NCBI GenBank assembly: GCA_964623055.1
Contig: CAZURK010000003.1
Span: forward strand, 1-64,000
Length of the DNA: 64,000 bases
Reading direction: 5' to 3'
Source of the DNA: JADHUC01 sp964623055
Lineage (GTDB): Bacteria > Planctomycetota > Planctomycetia > Pirellulales > Pirellulaceae
The notes below the pieces were generated by a model. The model saw only the letters and a list, made by a program, of their open reading frames with translations. It was not told the origin of the DNA and did no database searches. Of this stretch, positions 54,246 to 62,263 are shown one piece after another. The position numbers were made by a program, and so were the translations under genes. Position 1 is the stretch's first letter. Each line of letters opens with the position of its first letter.

Positions 54246-54383
54246 AGCTCGTCACACCTTCTAGCTAGCACGGATGATTGTATTCTTGCAGAGTGGTCAG
54301 GTCATCGTCGCTTCGATTTCCGGCCCTTCGACTTCCGGGGCTTGGGATTATCCTCTGTGTCTTTCGCCTTCAGTTTCTTGTCG

Positions 54384-55060
54384 TCACAGTGGATCGTGAT
54401 TTCCACATTCACGTGATGCCCGACAGAATACGTATGGCGGCCCCCTTCTCAGGGCTTCCCGCAGGTTTGCGCCGCGCAGGTCGGCGTACCGCAGCTTGGC
54501 TCCCAGCAAGTCGGTCCCCGTCAGGTTGCTCCCCGCAGGTTGGCTCCCTGGAGGTCGGCTGCTGACACCTTGGCTCCCCTCAGGTCGGCTCCCTGAAGGT
54601 CGTTTCCCCGCAAGTCGGCTCCGTCCAGGTAGGCTTCCTGCAGGTCGGCTCCCTGAAGGTTGTTTCCCCGCAGGTTGGCTTTGCTCAAGCCGGCCCTCTG
54701 CAGGTTGGCCTCGTCCATTATGGCTCCCCGCAGGTCGGCTCCGTACGCCGACGATCCCCGCAGGTCCGTTCTCTGCAGGATGGCTCCCCGCAGGTCGGCC
54801 CTTGACAAGTGGGCGCCGAGGATGGCTCCTTCCAGGTAGGCCTCCCGCAGATCGGCTCCCTCCAGCCAGGCCCCCCGCAGGTTGGCACCCCGCAGGTTGG
54901 CACCCCGCAGGTTGGCTTTCGGTAGAAAGGCTTTCTGCAGGTTGGCGTTCGGTAGAAGGGCTTTCCGCAGGTCTAGTATGTCTTCTGGATGGCTCTCGTA
55001 CCACCGGCTTATGGCGTCCGTCCCCAATTGCGCCACCTTCTCATGCTCTGGATTTGCCAT
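54384..55060 (-). pseudogene. Pentapeptide-repeat protein gene broken by a one-base deletion
   Basis: ATG 55060 (minus, GGAG about eight bases upstream) starts MANPEHEKVAQLGTDAISRW and then about 25 pentapeptide units of the A(D/N)LxG type, forming a right-handed quadrilateral beta-helix. Translation stops at 54521-54523. At about 54526-54531 one base is missing from the expected repeat codon series: GGAGCAACCTGA should read GGAGC-N-AACCTGA. In the next frame the repeats resume at once (NLTGTDLLGAKLRYADLRGANLREAL) and run to a stop at 54384. The intact ancestor would have been about 225 residues; the present product is 179. A sequencing error would give the same picture. Confidence 0.7.
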
Positions 55061-56036
55061 CTGTACGTCTCCAATATGATTACGCGTCACCCACTGCCGC
55101 GTGGCACCGGCGCATTGCCGGACACGGGGCAGTACAATCAACCCGCCGCAATCACGCGCCGGAGGATAACGATTGAAGTAGGCCACTCGCCCGCCCGTCG
55201 CACGGCTGTAGACGTATGGTGGTGTATAAGACTGACCTCCGCTGGACGGTTCACTGGCATGCATTTTTTCAGAAGGGACGTGCCAAACGACTTGCGACGG
55301 CCCTGAAATCAGAGGATGGGCGTTTTGTTTCCTCTAGCACAGAACTGATCCTATCAAGAGCAAATGGTGATTCAAGGGCGCACGGAGGTCGGAAGCCATA
55401 TTCGTAATGCGAGGTCGCCCCTACCTGCGTTAGCTTCGCCGACAACCTTGCGCGCTCAGGAGTATCCGTCATGAGTCACAAACGCCAAGGTTGACAACCT
55501 GCGTAGGTCACATCGACCTCGTGCGCTCTGGGCTTGTGATGGACAGCACGTTGTCCTCCCGGATCAGATTCACGACAGCCGATGGGCGCTGCGGGGTGCC
55601 TAGCGCACCGCAGTATCGGCGCGGTCAAGAACGGCAGCCAGGCCAGTTGGTGTCTTCATCGCCATGGCGCAGATCTTGACGCTGCCCTTTTCCGTAGGAC
55701 GGGCCTCCTGACCCGTCTCTTTCCTTTGTTTCTCAGGTCGGGTCAGGAGACCCGACTTACAAGAAGAGCGCAAGTTAGGTTGACGCATGTATACTACTTA
55801 GATATGCTGGACAGGTGTTCAATAACTGTGGATCCGGCAAGGCCCTGCCGCCTGCGACCTAGGACCTTGAGGTTGGCCGACCACCAACGGCTCTTGCGGA
55901 GACGATGTTCACATTTCGCTCCGAGCCTGTGAAAAAATCAGCCGCTAGTCGCTAGCCCACGGGTCTCGCCAAAACCGGCCGCTAGCGCGGTCCGGCTGAT
56001 TTCGCTCCGGCGGTACGCGGAGGAGTGAGCCAAGTC
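55061..56036. other. Non-coding stretch between the pentapeptide gene and the polymerase
   Basis: Nearly 1 kb with no convincing gene. A 63-codon frame at 55216-55407 has no supporting features. A palindromic repeat lies at 55694-55760, and a short motif near 55440-55460 recurs near 53015-53042. Confidence 0.4.
55694..55760. repeat. Palindromic repeat with 24-base arms
   Basis: Arms 55694-55717 and 55737-55760 are reverse complements at about 20 of 24 positions, around a 19-base T-rich loop. Each arm is itself built from CGGG...CCTGACCCG blocks. It has the look of the other dispersed palindromes of this window. Confidence 0.7.
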
Positions 56037-57146
56037 ATGATGTCAAATCTGTCAACGGCGCGGATCTGCTGTCTTGACCTTGACACCTTCTTCGTCTCGG
56101 TCGAGCGTCTGTACCGGCCTGAGTTGATTGGGAAGCCGGTTGTGATCGGTGCTCTGCCGGGTAACCGCGGAGTTGTCACCGCGGCCAGCTACGAGGTGCG
56201 CGAGTTCGGCGTCCGCTCGGGGATGCCGGTCGCCGAAGCCTATCGTTTGGCGCCGTTCGCCATCTATCTGCCAGGAAGGCACGGCGTATACAGCAAGTAT
56301 GCCGCTGATGTGAAGGCGATTCTCGAGCGGTACGCCCCGATCGTGCGGACGGCCAGCATCGATGAGTTCTTCCTCGACTTCCGCGGGTGTGAAGCCGTGT
56401 ATCGGAAGGAGGGGGACAGCGACGACGACGCTACAATTGAACGGGTCGTGCGCGAGATGCGGCGGTCGATCCAGGACGAGCTTGGCTTGCCCGCTAGTGC
56501 CGGCGTGGCGGCGTCGCGCCCGATCGCAAAGATGGCATCCGGCTCGGCGAAGCCGGCCGGTGTGTTGATGGTCCGTGCAGGTGATGAACACGACTTTTTC
56601 GTCGGCTTGCCGGTACGGCGCTGGCCCGGCATCGGTCCGGTCGCCGCGCAGCGTCTGCTGAGTAAAGGGATCGAAACCCTGGGCCAGCTATTGACGTTGT
56701 CGCAGGGAGCGATGGTCCGCTCGGTCCGTCAGGCTGTATTTGGGGCCACAGCCGATTCACTCGGCCGCGACCGGCCCGCCTTTCGCGAGCACGACCCCAG
56801 AGGGTTAACCCTAGGGAGCATCTCCAACGAGAATACCTTCGCTGCCGACGTCGGCGATTTGCAGGTGATCCGCGACCGGCTATGCTCGTTATGCGAGCGC
56901 GTGTGCTGGCGTGTCCGCCAGCGAAACGTTTTGGCGCGCACAATTACCCTAAAGCTTCGCTACGCCGACTTCGAGACGCTGACTCGATCGCGCACGATCG
57001 CGCCGACCAGCGCCGAGGACCTCATATTTGGCTGCGTCCGCAAACTGTTCCTTGCCAACTACGACCAGCGGCGACGAGTGCGACTGCTTGGCGTCGCTCT
57101 TTCGAATCTCGTCAAGCGTCCACGACAACTCATGTTGCCGTTCTAG
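56037..57146 (+). CDS. dinB: Y-family DNA polymerase (DinB/Pol IV type), C-terminal tail cut by an amber codon
   Basis: Translesion polymerase of 369 residues. ICCLDLDTFFVSVE carries the first metal-binding aspartates (D14, D16) and the steric-gate phenylalanine (F19). TASIDEFFLD carries the second catalytic pair (D109-E110). Then VAASRPIAKMASGSAKPAGV, the helix-hairpin RRWPGIGPVAAQRLLSKGI, and a little-finger domain ending RRVRLLGVALSNLVKRPRQLMLPF. The body is complete. The usual DinB tail, an amphipathic segment of the ALDxxRxRFG type, is found in frame right after the TAG (to 57251). ATG 56037 is chosen; CGGAGGAG lies upstream at 56018-56025. Confidence 0.9.
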   Translation: MMSNLSTARICCLDLDTFFVSVERLYRPELIGKPVVIGALPGNRGVVTAASYEVREFGVRSGMPVAEAYRLAPFAIYLPGRHGVYSKYAADVKAILERYAPIVRTASIDEFFLDFRGCEAVYRKEGDSDDDATIERVVREMRRSIQDELGLPASAGVAASRPIAKMASGSAKPAGVLMVRAGDEHDFFVGLPVRRWPGIGPVAAQRLLSKGIETLGQLLTLSQGAMVRSVRQAVFGATADSLGRDRPAFREHDPRGLTLGSISNENTFAADVGDLQVIRDRLCSLCERVCWRVRQRNVLARTITLKLRYADFETLTRSRTIAPTSAEDLIFGCVRKLFLANYDQRRRVRLLGVALSNLVKRPRQLMLPF

Positions 57147-57251
57147 GCGGGACTCATGAACGTGGGCAAAACGATCGACGCGGTACGCGATCGCTTCGGC
57201 TACGACGCAATCCACCTGGGAATGAAGAAAGGCTCACGCTGGCGCCGCTGA
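57147..57251 (+). other. In-frame DinB C-terminal tail after the TAG
   Basis: Continuing past TAG 57144-57146 in the same frame gives 34 codons (AGLMNVGKTIDAVRDRFGYD then AIHLGMKKGSRWRR) and a TGA at 57249-57251. The IDAVRDRFGYDAI part matches the terminal segment found in many Pol IV proteins just after the beta-clamp-binding region. It is therefore either lost through a nonsense change or reached by readthrough; a separate ATG at 57156 could also express it alone. Confidence 0.55.
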
Positions 57252-57260
57252 GGCGGACGC

Positions 57261-57390
57261 AGAGCGTGTCCCGAAAGTCCCTTCTCCCTCTGGGAGAAGG
57301 TTAGGATGAGGGCGAAACCAAGGGAAGACCCTCACCCCGGCCCTCCCACGGGGAAAGGGAGCTGTTGCTTTGCAGTTTGGGACACGCTCT
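57261..57390. repeat. MITE-like element with perfect 12-bp terminal inverted repeats
   Basis: AGAGCGTGTCCC at 57261-57272 and its exact reverse complement at 57379-57390 bound 130 bases. Inside is a hairpin (CCCTTCTCCC/GGGAGAAGG near 57279-57300) and a CCCTCAC-rich second half. No transposase is encoded. The inner sequence style recurs at 22325-22384. Confidence 0.7.
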
Positions 57391-57706
57391 CACCGGCAAC
57401 CGATGGGTTTCAGGTGAAGCGTGACCGTTGGATACTGGCGCGGCAAGGAGTCGTTGTTGAACGGGCCGCCTTCGAGCGCAAAGAACTGCGGCTCACGCAG
57501 ATCGGACATTGACCATGCCTTTTCTGCAGCATAGCATGAGCCTTGCTTGATCGACGAGAAGTGAACACCGCTCAGCATCATTCGAAAAACAGTTGTCCGA
57601 TTTGAGTGTAGCCGGAGTCGCAAGACTTCGGGATCTGCCGTTTCCGTCCGAAGTGTTGCCACTCCGGCTACGACCCACGTTCGTCAGTCCGAGAAGGAGC
57701 CGCTCT
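57391..57706. other. Upstream region of the second Tat gene
   Basis: About 315 bases without a gene. A frame from 57593 runs into the Tat protein, but the family start at 57707 is better supported. The short inverted match CGGAGTCG/CGGAGTGG around 57612 and 57660 may be part of a palindrome. Confidence 0.3.
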
Positions 57707-58714
57707 ATGACCGCCGACGATCCGTACCGTTCGCAAGATTGTCCCGCCGGTTCTTCCCAACCGGGGTGTCACCGCCGCGAGTTTCTCGGAGCGGCTGCAG
57801 CCATTCCGGCGGCCGTGGCCACTACGCAAATGCTCGGCGCAGACGGGCCGACCGACAAGGCGAAGCCGCCCGACGCCACGCCCATGCCACAGATTCTGTT
57901 GGGCAAGCATTCGATCTCGCGGCTGATCGTCGGGTGCCACAACATCGACGGTGGGTCACACATGTCGCGATTCATGGACCGGGAGATGCGCGACTACTAT
58001 ACGCCTGAGAGAGCGATCGAGACGCTTCGCCGTTGCGAAGAGGTGGGCATCAACGCATGGCAGGGACAAGTACGTGGTCCTTTGCGGGAGATCTATGACC
58101 GCCATCGGAAGTCGGGGGGAAAGATGGGCCTTTTTGGGCTCACCGGTCGGGACGAAAGCATCCAAGAACTTGCCAAGATCGACGGCTTGATTGCTCTCGC
58201 CCATCACGGCGAAGTCACCGACAGGCTTTTCAAGCAGGGGAAACTCGATGTGGTCCGTGACCGCTTGAAACGCATACGTGACGCTGGTCTGTTGGTCGGT
58301 GTGTCCACGCACATGCCAGACGTGGTCGATGCCGTCGAATCAGAGGGTTGGGACCTGGACTATTTCCAGACGTGTGTTTACGAGCGGCACCGCGACGAGG
58401 CCGCTCTTCAGAAGTTGCTCGGACACGTTCCATTGCCGGTTGGTGAAGTGTATCTCAAGAGCGATCCGCCTCGGATGTTCAAAGCGATTCGGCAGAGCAC
58501 GCGGCCCTGCCTGGCATTCAAGATTCTCGCCGCCGGGCGACGGACCGACGTGGAACAAGCGTTTCGAGAGACGTTTGCCGCGATCAAGCCGACGGACGCG
58601 GTGATTGTCGGGATCTATGACCGCTATAGTGATCAAGCTGGACAGAACGCCGCTCTCGTGCGCCGTTTCGGTAGCCCGGATGGCGTGTTGGGGGCAAGGA
58701 AGATTCGCTCATGA
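57707..58714 (+). CDS. Tat-exported aldo/keto-reductase-like protein (second copy)
   Basis: 335 residues from ATG 57707, with GAAGGAG at 57692-57698. The twin-arginine leader is HRREFLGAAAAIPAAVATT. The body parallels the 10205-11188 protein: ISRLIVGCHNIDGG, TPERAIETLRRCEEVGINAWQ, GLFGLTGRDE, LAHHGEVTDRLFKQGK, VSTHMPDVVDAVESEGWDLDYFQTCVY, FKILAAGRRTD and AIKPTDAVIVGIYDRY. The HHG and FKILAAGR blocks are fixed in both, so they are likely part of the active site. The classical AKR tyrosine/lysine tetrad is not seen. The stop overlaps the start of a small frame (ATGA at 58711). Confidence 0.75.
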   Translation: MTADDPYRSQDCPAGSSQPGCHRREFLGAAAAIPAAVATTQMLGADGPTDKAKPPDATPMPQILLGKHSISRLIVGCHNIDGGSHMSRFMDREMRDYYTPERAIETLRRCEEVGINAWQGQVRGPLREIYDRHRKSGGKMGLFGLTGRDESIQELAKIDGLIALAHHGEVTDRLFKQGKLDVVRDRLKRIRDAGLLVGVSTHMPDVVDAVESEGWDLDYFQTCVYERHRDEAALQKLLGHVPLPVGEVYLKSDPPRMFKAIRQSTRPCLAFKILAAGRRTDVEQAFRETFAAIKPTDAVIVGIYDRYSDQAGQNAALVRRFGSPDGVLGARKIRS

Positions 58715-58944
58715 CGATCAGGGCTGCGGCGGTCGTAGCCGGCGACCACATCTTCCTGACCACCGGCGACGATTCGACCCGCAGGCCAATCCTTCTGCAA
58801 AATGCAGCCTTCCTGCCGATGTGCCGGCAGGCGCTGCTGGCTTACAATGTCGAGACCCGCTTGCTCGAATATGCGAATCTCTCAATGACTTCATGCCAGT
58901 TTCTACAGGCGTCCCCTCTTTCAGACAGATTGCTTTCACCATGA
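58711..58944 (+). CDS. Possible small coupled gene, function unknown
   Basis: 77 codons. Its ATG overlaps the stop of the preceding Tat gene as ATGA (58711-58714), and its own stop overlaps the ATG of the following lactonase gene in the same way (58941-58944). This double four-base overlap is the usual sign of a translationally coupled small gene. The product (MTIRAAAVVAGDHIFLTTGD, then STRRPILLQNAAFLPMCRQA) has no recognised domain and some unusual composition, so chance overlap remains possible. Confidence 0.35.
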   Translation: MTIRAAAVVAGDHIFLTTGDDSTRRPILLQNAAFLPMCRQALLAYNVETRLLEYANLSMTSCQFLQASPLSDRLLSP

Positions 58945-60212
58945 TTCCACTCGACCGTTTCCGGCGTTCGTTCTTGGTGTCATCTCTCGTACTCGCGGGG
59001 GCAATGCACATGGCAGCGGATTCGCTCCAGGCGCAATCAAGTGAAGCCGCCGGGCCACTAATCGCCTACGTGGGAACCTTCAGTTCGCCGCTCCGCGATG
59101 TGTTGCCAACCCAGGTAGATCTGCCGCCCGGCAATGGTCGCGGCATACACCTGTTTCGGGTGGATCGCGCCACCGGGGCGATGACGCCTATCGGTATCCT
59201 CGAGATGGGAACAAGCCCGAGTTGCCTGGCTTTGAATACCACGGGAACCCGCCTGTATTCCGCCAATGAGACGGATCGGGTGGGCGAGGACAAGGAAGGC
59301 ACAGTCAGCGCATTTGCCATCAATCGGGCTGACGGGGAACTAGAACTGCTCAACACCGTTCGTTCCGGCGGCGCGGGTCCCACTTATGTGAGCGTGCATC
59401 CGAGCGGACGGTTCCTGTTGGTGGCCAATTATTTTGGCGGCTCCGTAGCAGTGCTGCCGATTTTGGACGACGGTCGTCTGGCAGACGCCACGGATATCAA
59501 GATAGATGCCGGCAAGATTGGCCCTGCCAGGGCAACCAACGCTCCGCCGGGTAGCTATGCCTTCAGTGGACATGATCGAACTCACGCACACATGATCGAG
59601 GCCGATCCCTCCGGGCGATTCGTGCTGCATGCAGATCTGGGCCTGGATAAGATCTTCGTCTGGAAGTTCGACGAACAGCAGGGCGTACTGACCCCGAATG
59701 AATCGCCCGCGGTCTCACTGCCACCCGGAGACGGGCCGCGGCATTTTCATTTTCACCCCAATGGACGTTGGTTCTACTCCATTCAGGAGGAAGGCTCGAC
59801 CATCGTGTTATTTGACTACGATGCCCGGGCGGGGCGGTTAGCTTCACGGCAGACGATCTCGACCCTGCCGCCCGGCTTTGCCGGCAGCAATTTTTGCTCC
59901 GAGATCCTGGTTTCTGCCGATGGGCAGTTTGTGTATGCGGGGAACCGACTGCACGACAGCATCGGAGTCTTTTCCGTTGGCCCAAACGGCGACCTGACGT
60001 ACATCGGGGAAGCATGGACACGCGGAAATTATCCACGCAGTTTCAACTTCGACCCCACGGGCCGGTTCCTCTATTGCTGCAATCAACGTGCTGACAACAT
60101 TACGGTCTTCGGCGTGGATCGCAAAACCGGTGGCCTCAATTTCACGGGCCACTACACGCCCGTCGGCAATCCTTCGATCATCGTCTTCCTCGATCTTACA
60201 GAGGCGGATTGA
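58941..60212 (+). CDS. Secreted lactonase-family beta-propeller (6-phosphogluconolactonase YbhE/Pgl type)
   Basis: 423 residues from ATG 58941 with a leader (RRSFLVSSLVLAGAMHMAADSLQAQ). A seven-bladed propeller of the YbhE family: LIAYVGTFSS, GNGRGIHLFRVDRATGAMTP, SPSCLALNTTGTRLYSANE, GPTYVSVHPSGRFLLVANYFGGSVAVLPI, HAHMIEADPSGRFVLHADLGLDKIFVWKF, GPRHFHFHPNGRWFYSIQEEGSTIVLF, NFCSEILVSADGQFVYAGNRLHDSIGVF, GNYPRSFNFDPTGRFLYCCNQ. All blades are present. It is exported, so the substrate is likely an external aldonolactone or it has another role than in the pentose phosphate pathway. Coupled to the upstream small frame. Confidence 0.85.
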   Translation: MIPLDRFRRSFLVSSLVLAGAMHMAADSLQAQSSEAAGPLIAYVGTFSSPLRDVLPTQVDLPPGNGRGIHLFRVDRATGAMTPIGILEMGTSPSCLALNTTGTRLYSANETDRVGEDKEGTVSAFAINRADGELELLNTVRSGGAGPTYVSVHPSGRFLLVANYFGGSVAVLPILDDGRLADATDIKIDAGKIGPARATNAPPGSYAFSGHDRTHAHMIEADPSGRFVLHADLGLDKIFVWKFDEQQGVLTPNESPAVSLPPGDGPRHFHFHPNGRWFYSIQEEGSTIVLFDYDARAGRLASRQTISTLPPGFAGSNFCSEILVSADGQFVYAGNRLHDSIGVFSVGPNGDLTYIGEAWTRGNYPRSFNFDPTGRFLYCCNQRADNITVFGVDRKTGGLNFTGHYTPVGNPSIIVFLDLTEAD

Positions 60213-60343
60213 AAAAGGGCCAACCGGTCGCCCGAATGGATACTCAACTTCAGGCTGCGGGGCTTTTCCAGTCGGGGATGACCGCCCATGGCCTGATCGG
60301 TTGAAGAGAATACACGTCCACATTGACAATCGGAGGCCACCAT

Positions 60344-62251
60344 ATGAACGGGAAGCGGCAGTGGACCTTGATGGCCGCAGTCCTACTGATCGCCGCGCTC
60401 GGTCCGTCGGCAGATGCCGGGTTGCGGGCGATTCACCGCGGCGGGCAGACCTTTGTGATCTTCCCCGAGGTAGACCGACTCGTCGAGAAGGAGCAGATCA
60501 CCTGGGGCGAGCTGAAGGCGCTGCTCGCCCAGCTCAGCGAGTCGCGCCAGGTGCGCTATCGCGTCTATCGCCACACGGCGCCGATCACCGTGGCGACACT
60601 GGGGGGCGCCGAGCGGATCGCCGAGGTCGCGCCGCTGAGTGCCTACAACGCTCGCGGACGCTCGGTCGACGAGTGCATCGCTGCCGTCCGGCGGAAGGCG
60701 ACGGACGATGTCGAGCTGGCCAAGGAACTCGCGCGATCGGATTACTTCGCGGGCTACACACCGGACTCGCCGCAGATGGACGATGTGGTCATCGAGCGTT
60801 TCGCCGTCGAGCCGGGCAAGCCGCTGCCGCCGGGCGTCGGGCTGTATGTGCATAGTCCGAAGAAGACAGGCAAGGCGTATTACGCCGTGACGCTCGCAGT
60901 CGGCGGACGCGAAGATCCCGCCTCGTTCAAGACCCTGCCAATACCCGTCGCCGAGACCGTCGGGCCCGGTGAGCCCGTGCTGCAGAGCGGGGCGAACGTC
61001 ACTGTCTTCTACGACTATCCCGGCCGGCGCTATCGCTATGTCCAATGGGCTGCACCGCCGCTGACCAACCAGCCCAGCGAGTATTACAACTGGGGTGTGT
61101 TCGTTCCTGCCGGATACGACGCAGCGAAGATCAAACGGCTGAGCGTGTTCTTCCACGACGCTCGCCAGCGCTATCTCAAGCCGCCGTGGCCGCATCGACA
61201 GGACACGGTGCTGATCAGCCCGCACGATGCGCCGCTGGCCAGCTACGGCTATGGGTACAACGACGCACTCGGCACCGACAAACCGCCGGAAGAAGGCACG
61301 GTCCGCCCGTTCTTCGCCCGGCGGGTGGACGCGGGCATCGACTGGGCGTTGAAGAAATTCGGCGCAGACCCGGCGCGCGTCTCGGTCGGCGGGCGCGGTT
61401 ACTGGGGTGGCACGGCGGCCCTGCAGTACGGACTCAAACGACCGGGAAAGATCGCCTACGTGCTCGCAGGCGGCAACCCCGATCCTGATCCGGGTCAGAC
61501 GCCCGAGACCTTTGTCATGTACAACTGGCGGCCCAACGATCGGCCCCGGACCACGCCGATCGGACAGATCGAAGCCGCCTGGGGCAAGCGCGAGTGGGAC
61601 CTTAAGACCGAGGATGGCGCAAGCATCTGGAAGGTGGCCAATCTGATCGCCTACGTGAAAAACACGAATCGGCCGCTGCCCTACATGACACTCGGCGCCG
61701 GCTCGATGAGCTTCACGTGGAAGCAACAGACCGAGCTGATGCAGGCCTTCCGCGCGAGCCGAAACGCGTTTATGGCCCAGTTCTACTGGGGCGGATCGGA
61801 CTTCGTGGGCCTGCCGCGCGACGGCTTCGAGCCGCGGACCGATCGGCCGCTCTTGGCCACGTGGCCGCTGGCTTACAGCCCCAACGCCGCGTTCATGGAC
61901 AAGCATTTCTTTACCGGCAACCGCGGATACGGCGGCGGATGTCGACTGAACAATCGCGTCCGCTGGGAATCCGAGACGATCGTCGACACGGCCGACCGCG
62001 TCGAGTTCACCGTCTTCGCTGATCGCACCGTCTCCTACGCCGGCACGAGCGTCTGCGAGGCGACGGTCCGCAATGCCGCAGCTTTCAAGCCCGACGTCGG
62101 CGAGAAGCTGGTCTGGACACTCACGGAACTTGCCGGTCAGAAGAAGCAGCTTGGCACCGGAGAGATTACAGTCGGCAAAGACGGGCGGATCGTGCTCAAG
62201 GAAGTGGCCTTCGGTCCTCCGGCGCGGCTGTTAATTCAGCGTGCGAAGTGA
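60344..62251 (+). CDS. Secreted alpha/beta-hydrolase-fold protein sharing an N-domain with the next gene
   Basis: 635 residues from ATG 60344 (CGGAGG at 60331-60336; leader MNGKRQWTLMAAVLLIAALGPSADA). The N-domain GLRAIHRGGQTFVIFPEV ... WGELKALLAQLSESRQVRYRVYRH ... TVATLGGAERIAEVAPLSAYN is repeated, diverged, in the following protein. It is followed by a hydrolase-like domain (WGVFVPAGYDAAKIKRLSVFFHDA, DPARVSVGGRGYWGGTAALQYGLKRPGKIAYVLAGG). The elbow lacks a serine (GGRGYWGG), so catalysis is doubtful. A C-terminal beta-sandwich closes it (VRWESETIVDTADRVEFTVFAD). Twelve bases separate it from the next start. No family was recognised. Confidence 0.6.
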   Translation: MNGKRQWTLMAAVLLIAALGPSADAGLRAIHRGGQTFVIFPEVDRLVEKEQITWGELKALLAQLSESRQVRYRVYRHTAPITVATLGGAERIAEVAPLSAYNARGRSVDECIAAVRRKATDDVELAKELARSDYFAGYTPDSPQMDDVVIERFAVEPGKPLPPGVGLYVHSPKKTGKAYYAVTLAVGGREDPASFKTLPIPVAETVGPGEPVLQSGANVTVFYDYPGRRYRYVQWAAPPLTNQPSEYYNWGVFVPAGYDAAKIKRLSVFFHDARQRYLKPPWPHRQDTVLISPHDAPLASYGYGYNDALGTDKPPEEGTVRPFFARRVDAGIDWALKKFGADPARVSVGGRGYWGGTAALQYGLKRPGKIAYVLAGGNPDPDPGQTPETFVMYNWRPNDRPRTTPIGQIEAAWGKREWDLKTEDGASIWKVANLIAYVKNTNRPLPYMTLGAGSMSFTWKQQTELMQAFRASRNAFMAQFYWGGSDFVGLPRDGFEPRTDRPLLATWPLAYSPNAAFMDKHFFTGNRGYGGGCRLNNRVRWESETIVDTADRVEFTVFADRTVSYAGTSVCEATVRNAAAFKPDVGEKLVWTLTELAGQKKQLGTGEITVGKDGRIVLKEVAFGPPARLLIQRAK

Positions 62252-62263
62252 AGGAGAACGCAG

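Noticed and set aside
54500..54990. Regularly spaced CGCAGGTCGGCT-like units resembling a CRISPR array
   Set aside because: The period is 15 bases with no unique spacers; it is the coding repeat of the pentapeptide protein.
54496..55176. 226-codon plus-strand frame opposite the pentapeptide gene
   Set aside because: The regular repeats arise from the 15-base periodicity of the pentapeptide gene on the other strand.
55216..55407. 63-codon plus-strand frame
   Set aside because: Short, with no RBS or recognised motif; it could be real but cannot be supported.
60383..61906. 507-codon open frame on the minus strand
   Set aside because: It is antisense to a leader-bearing gene with a good RBS, and its composition (rich in R, G, H, V) is that of a shadow frame.
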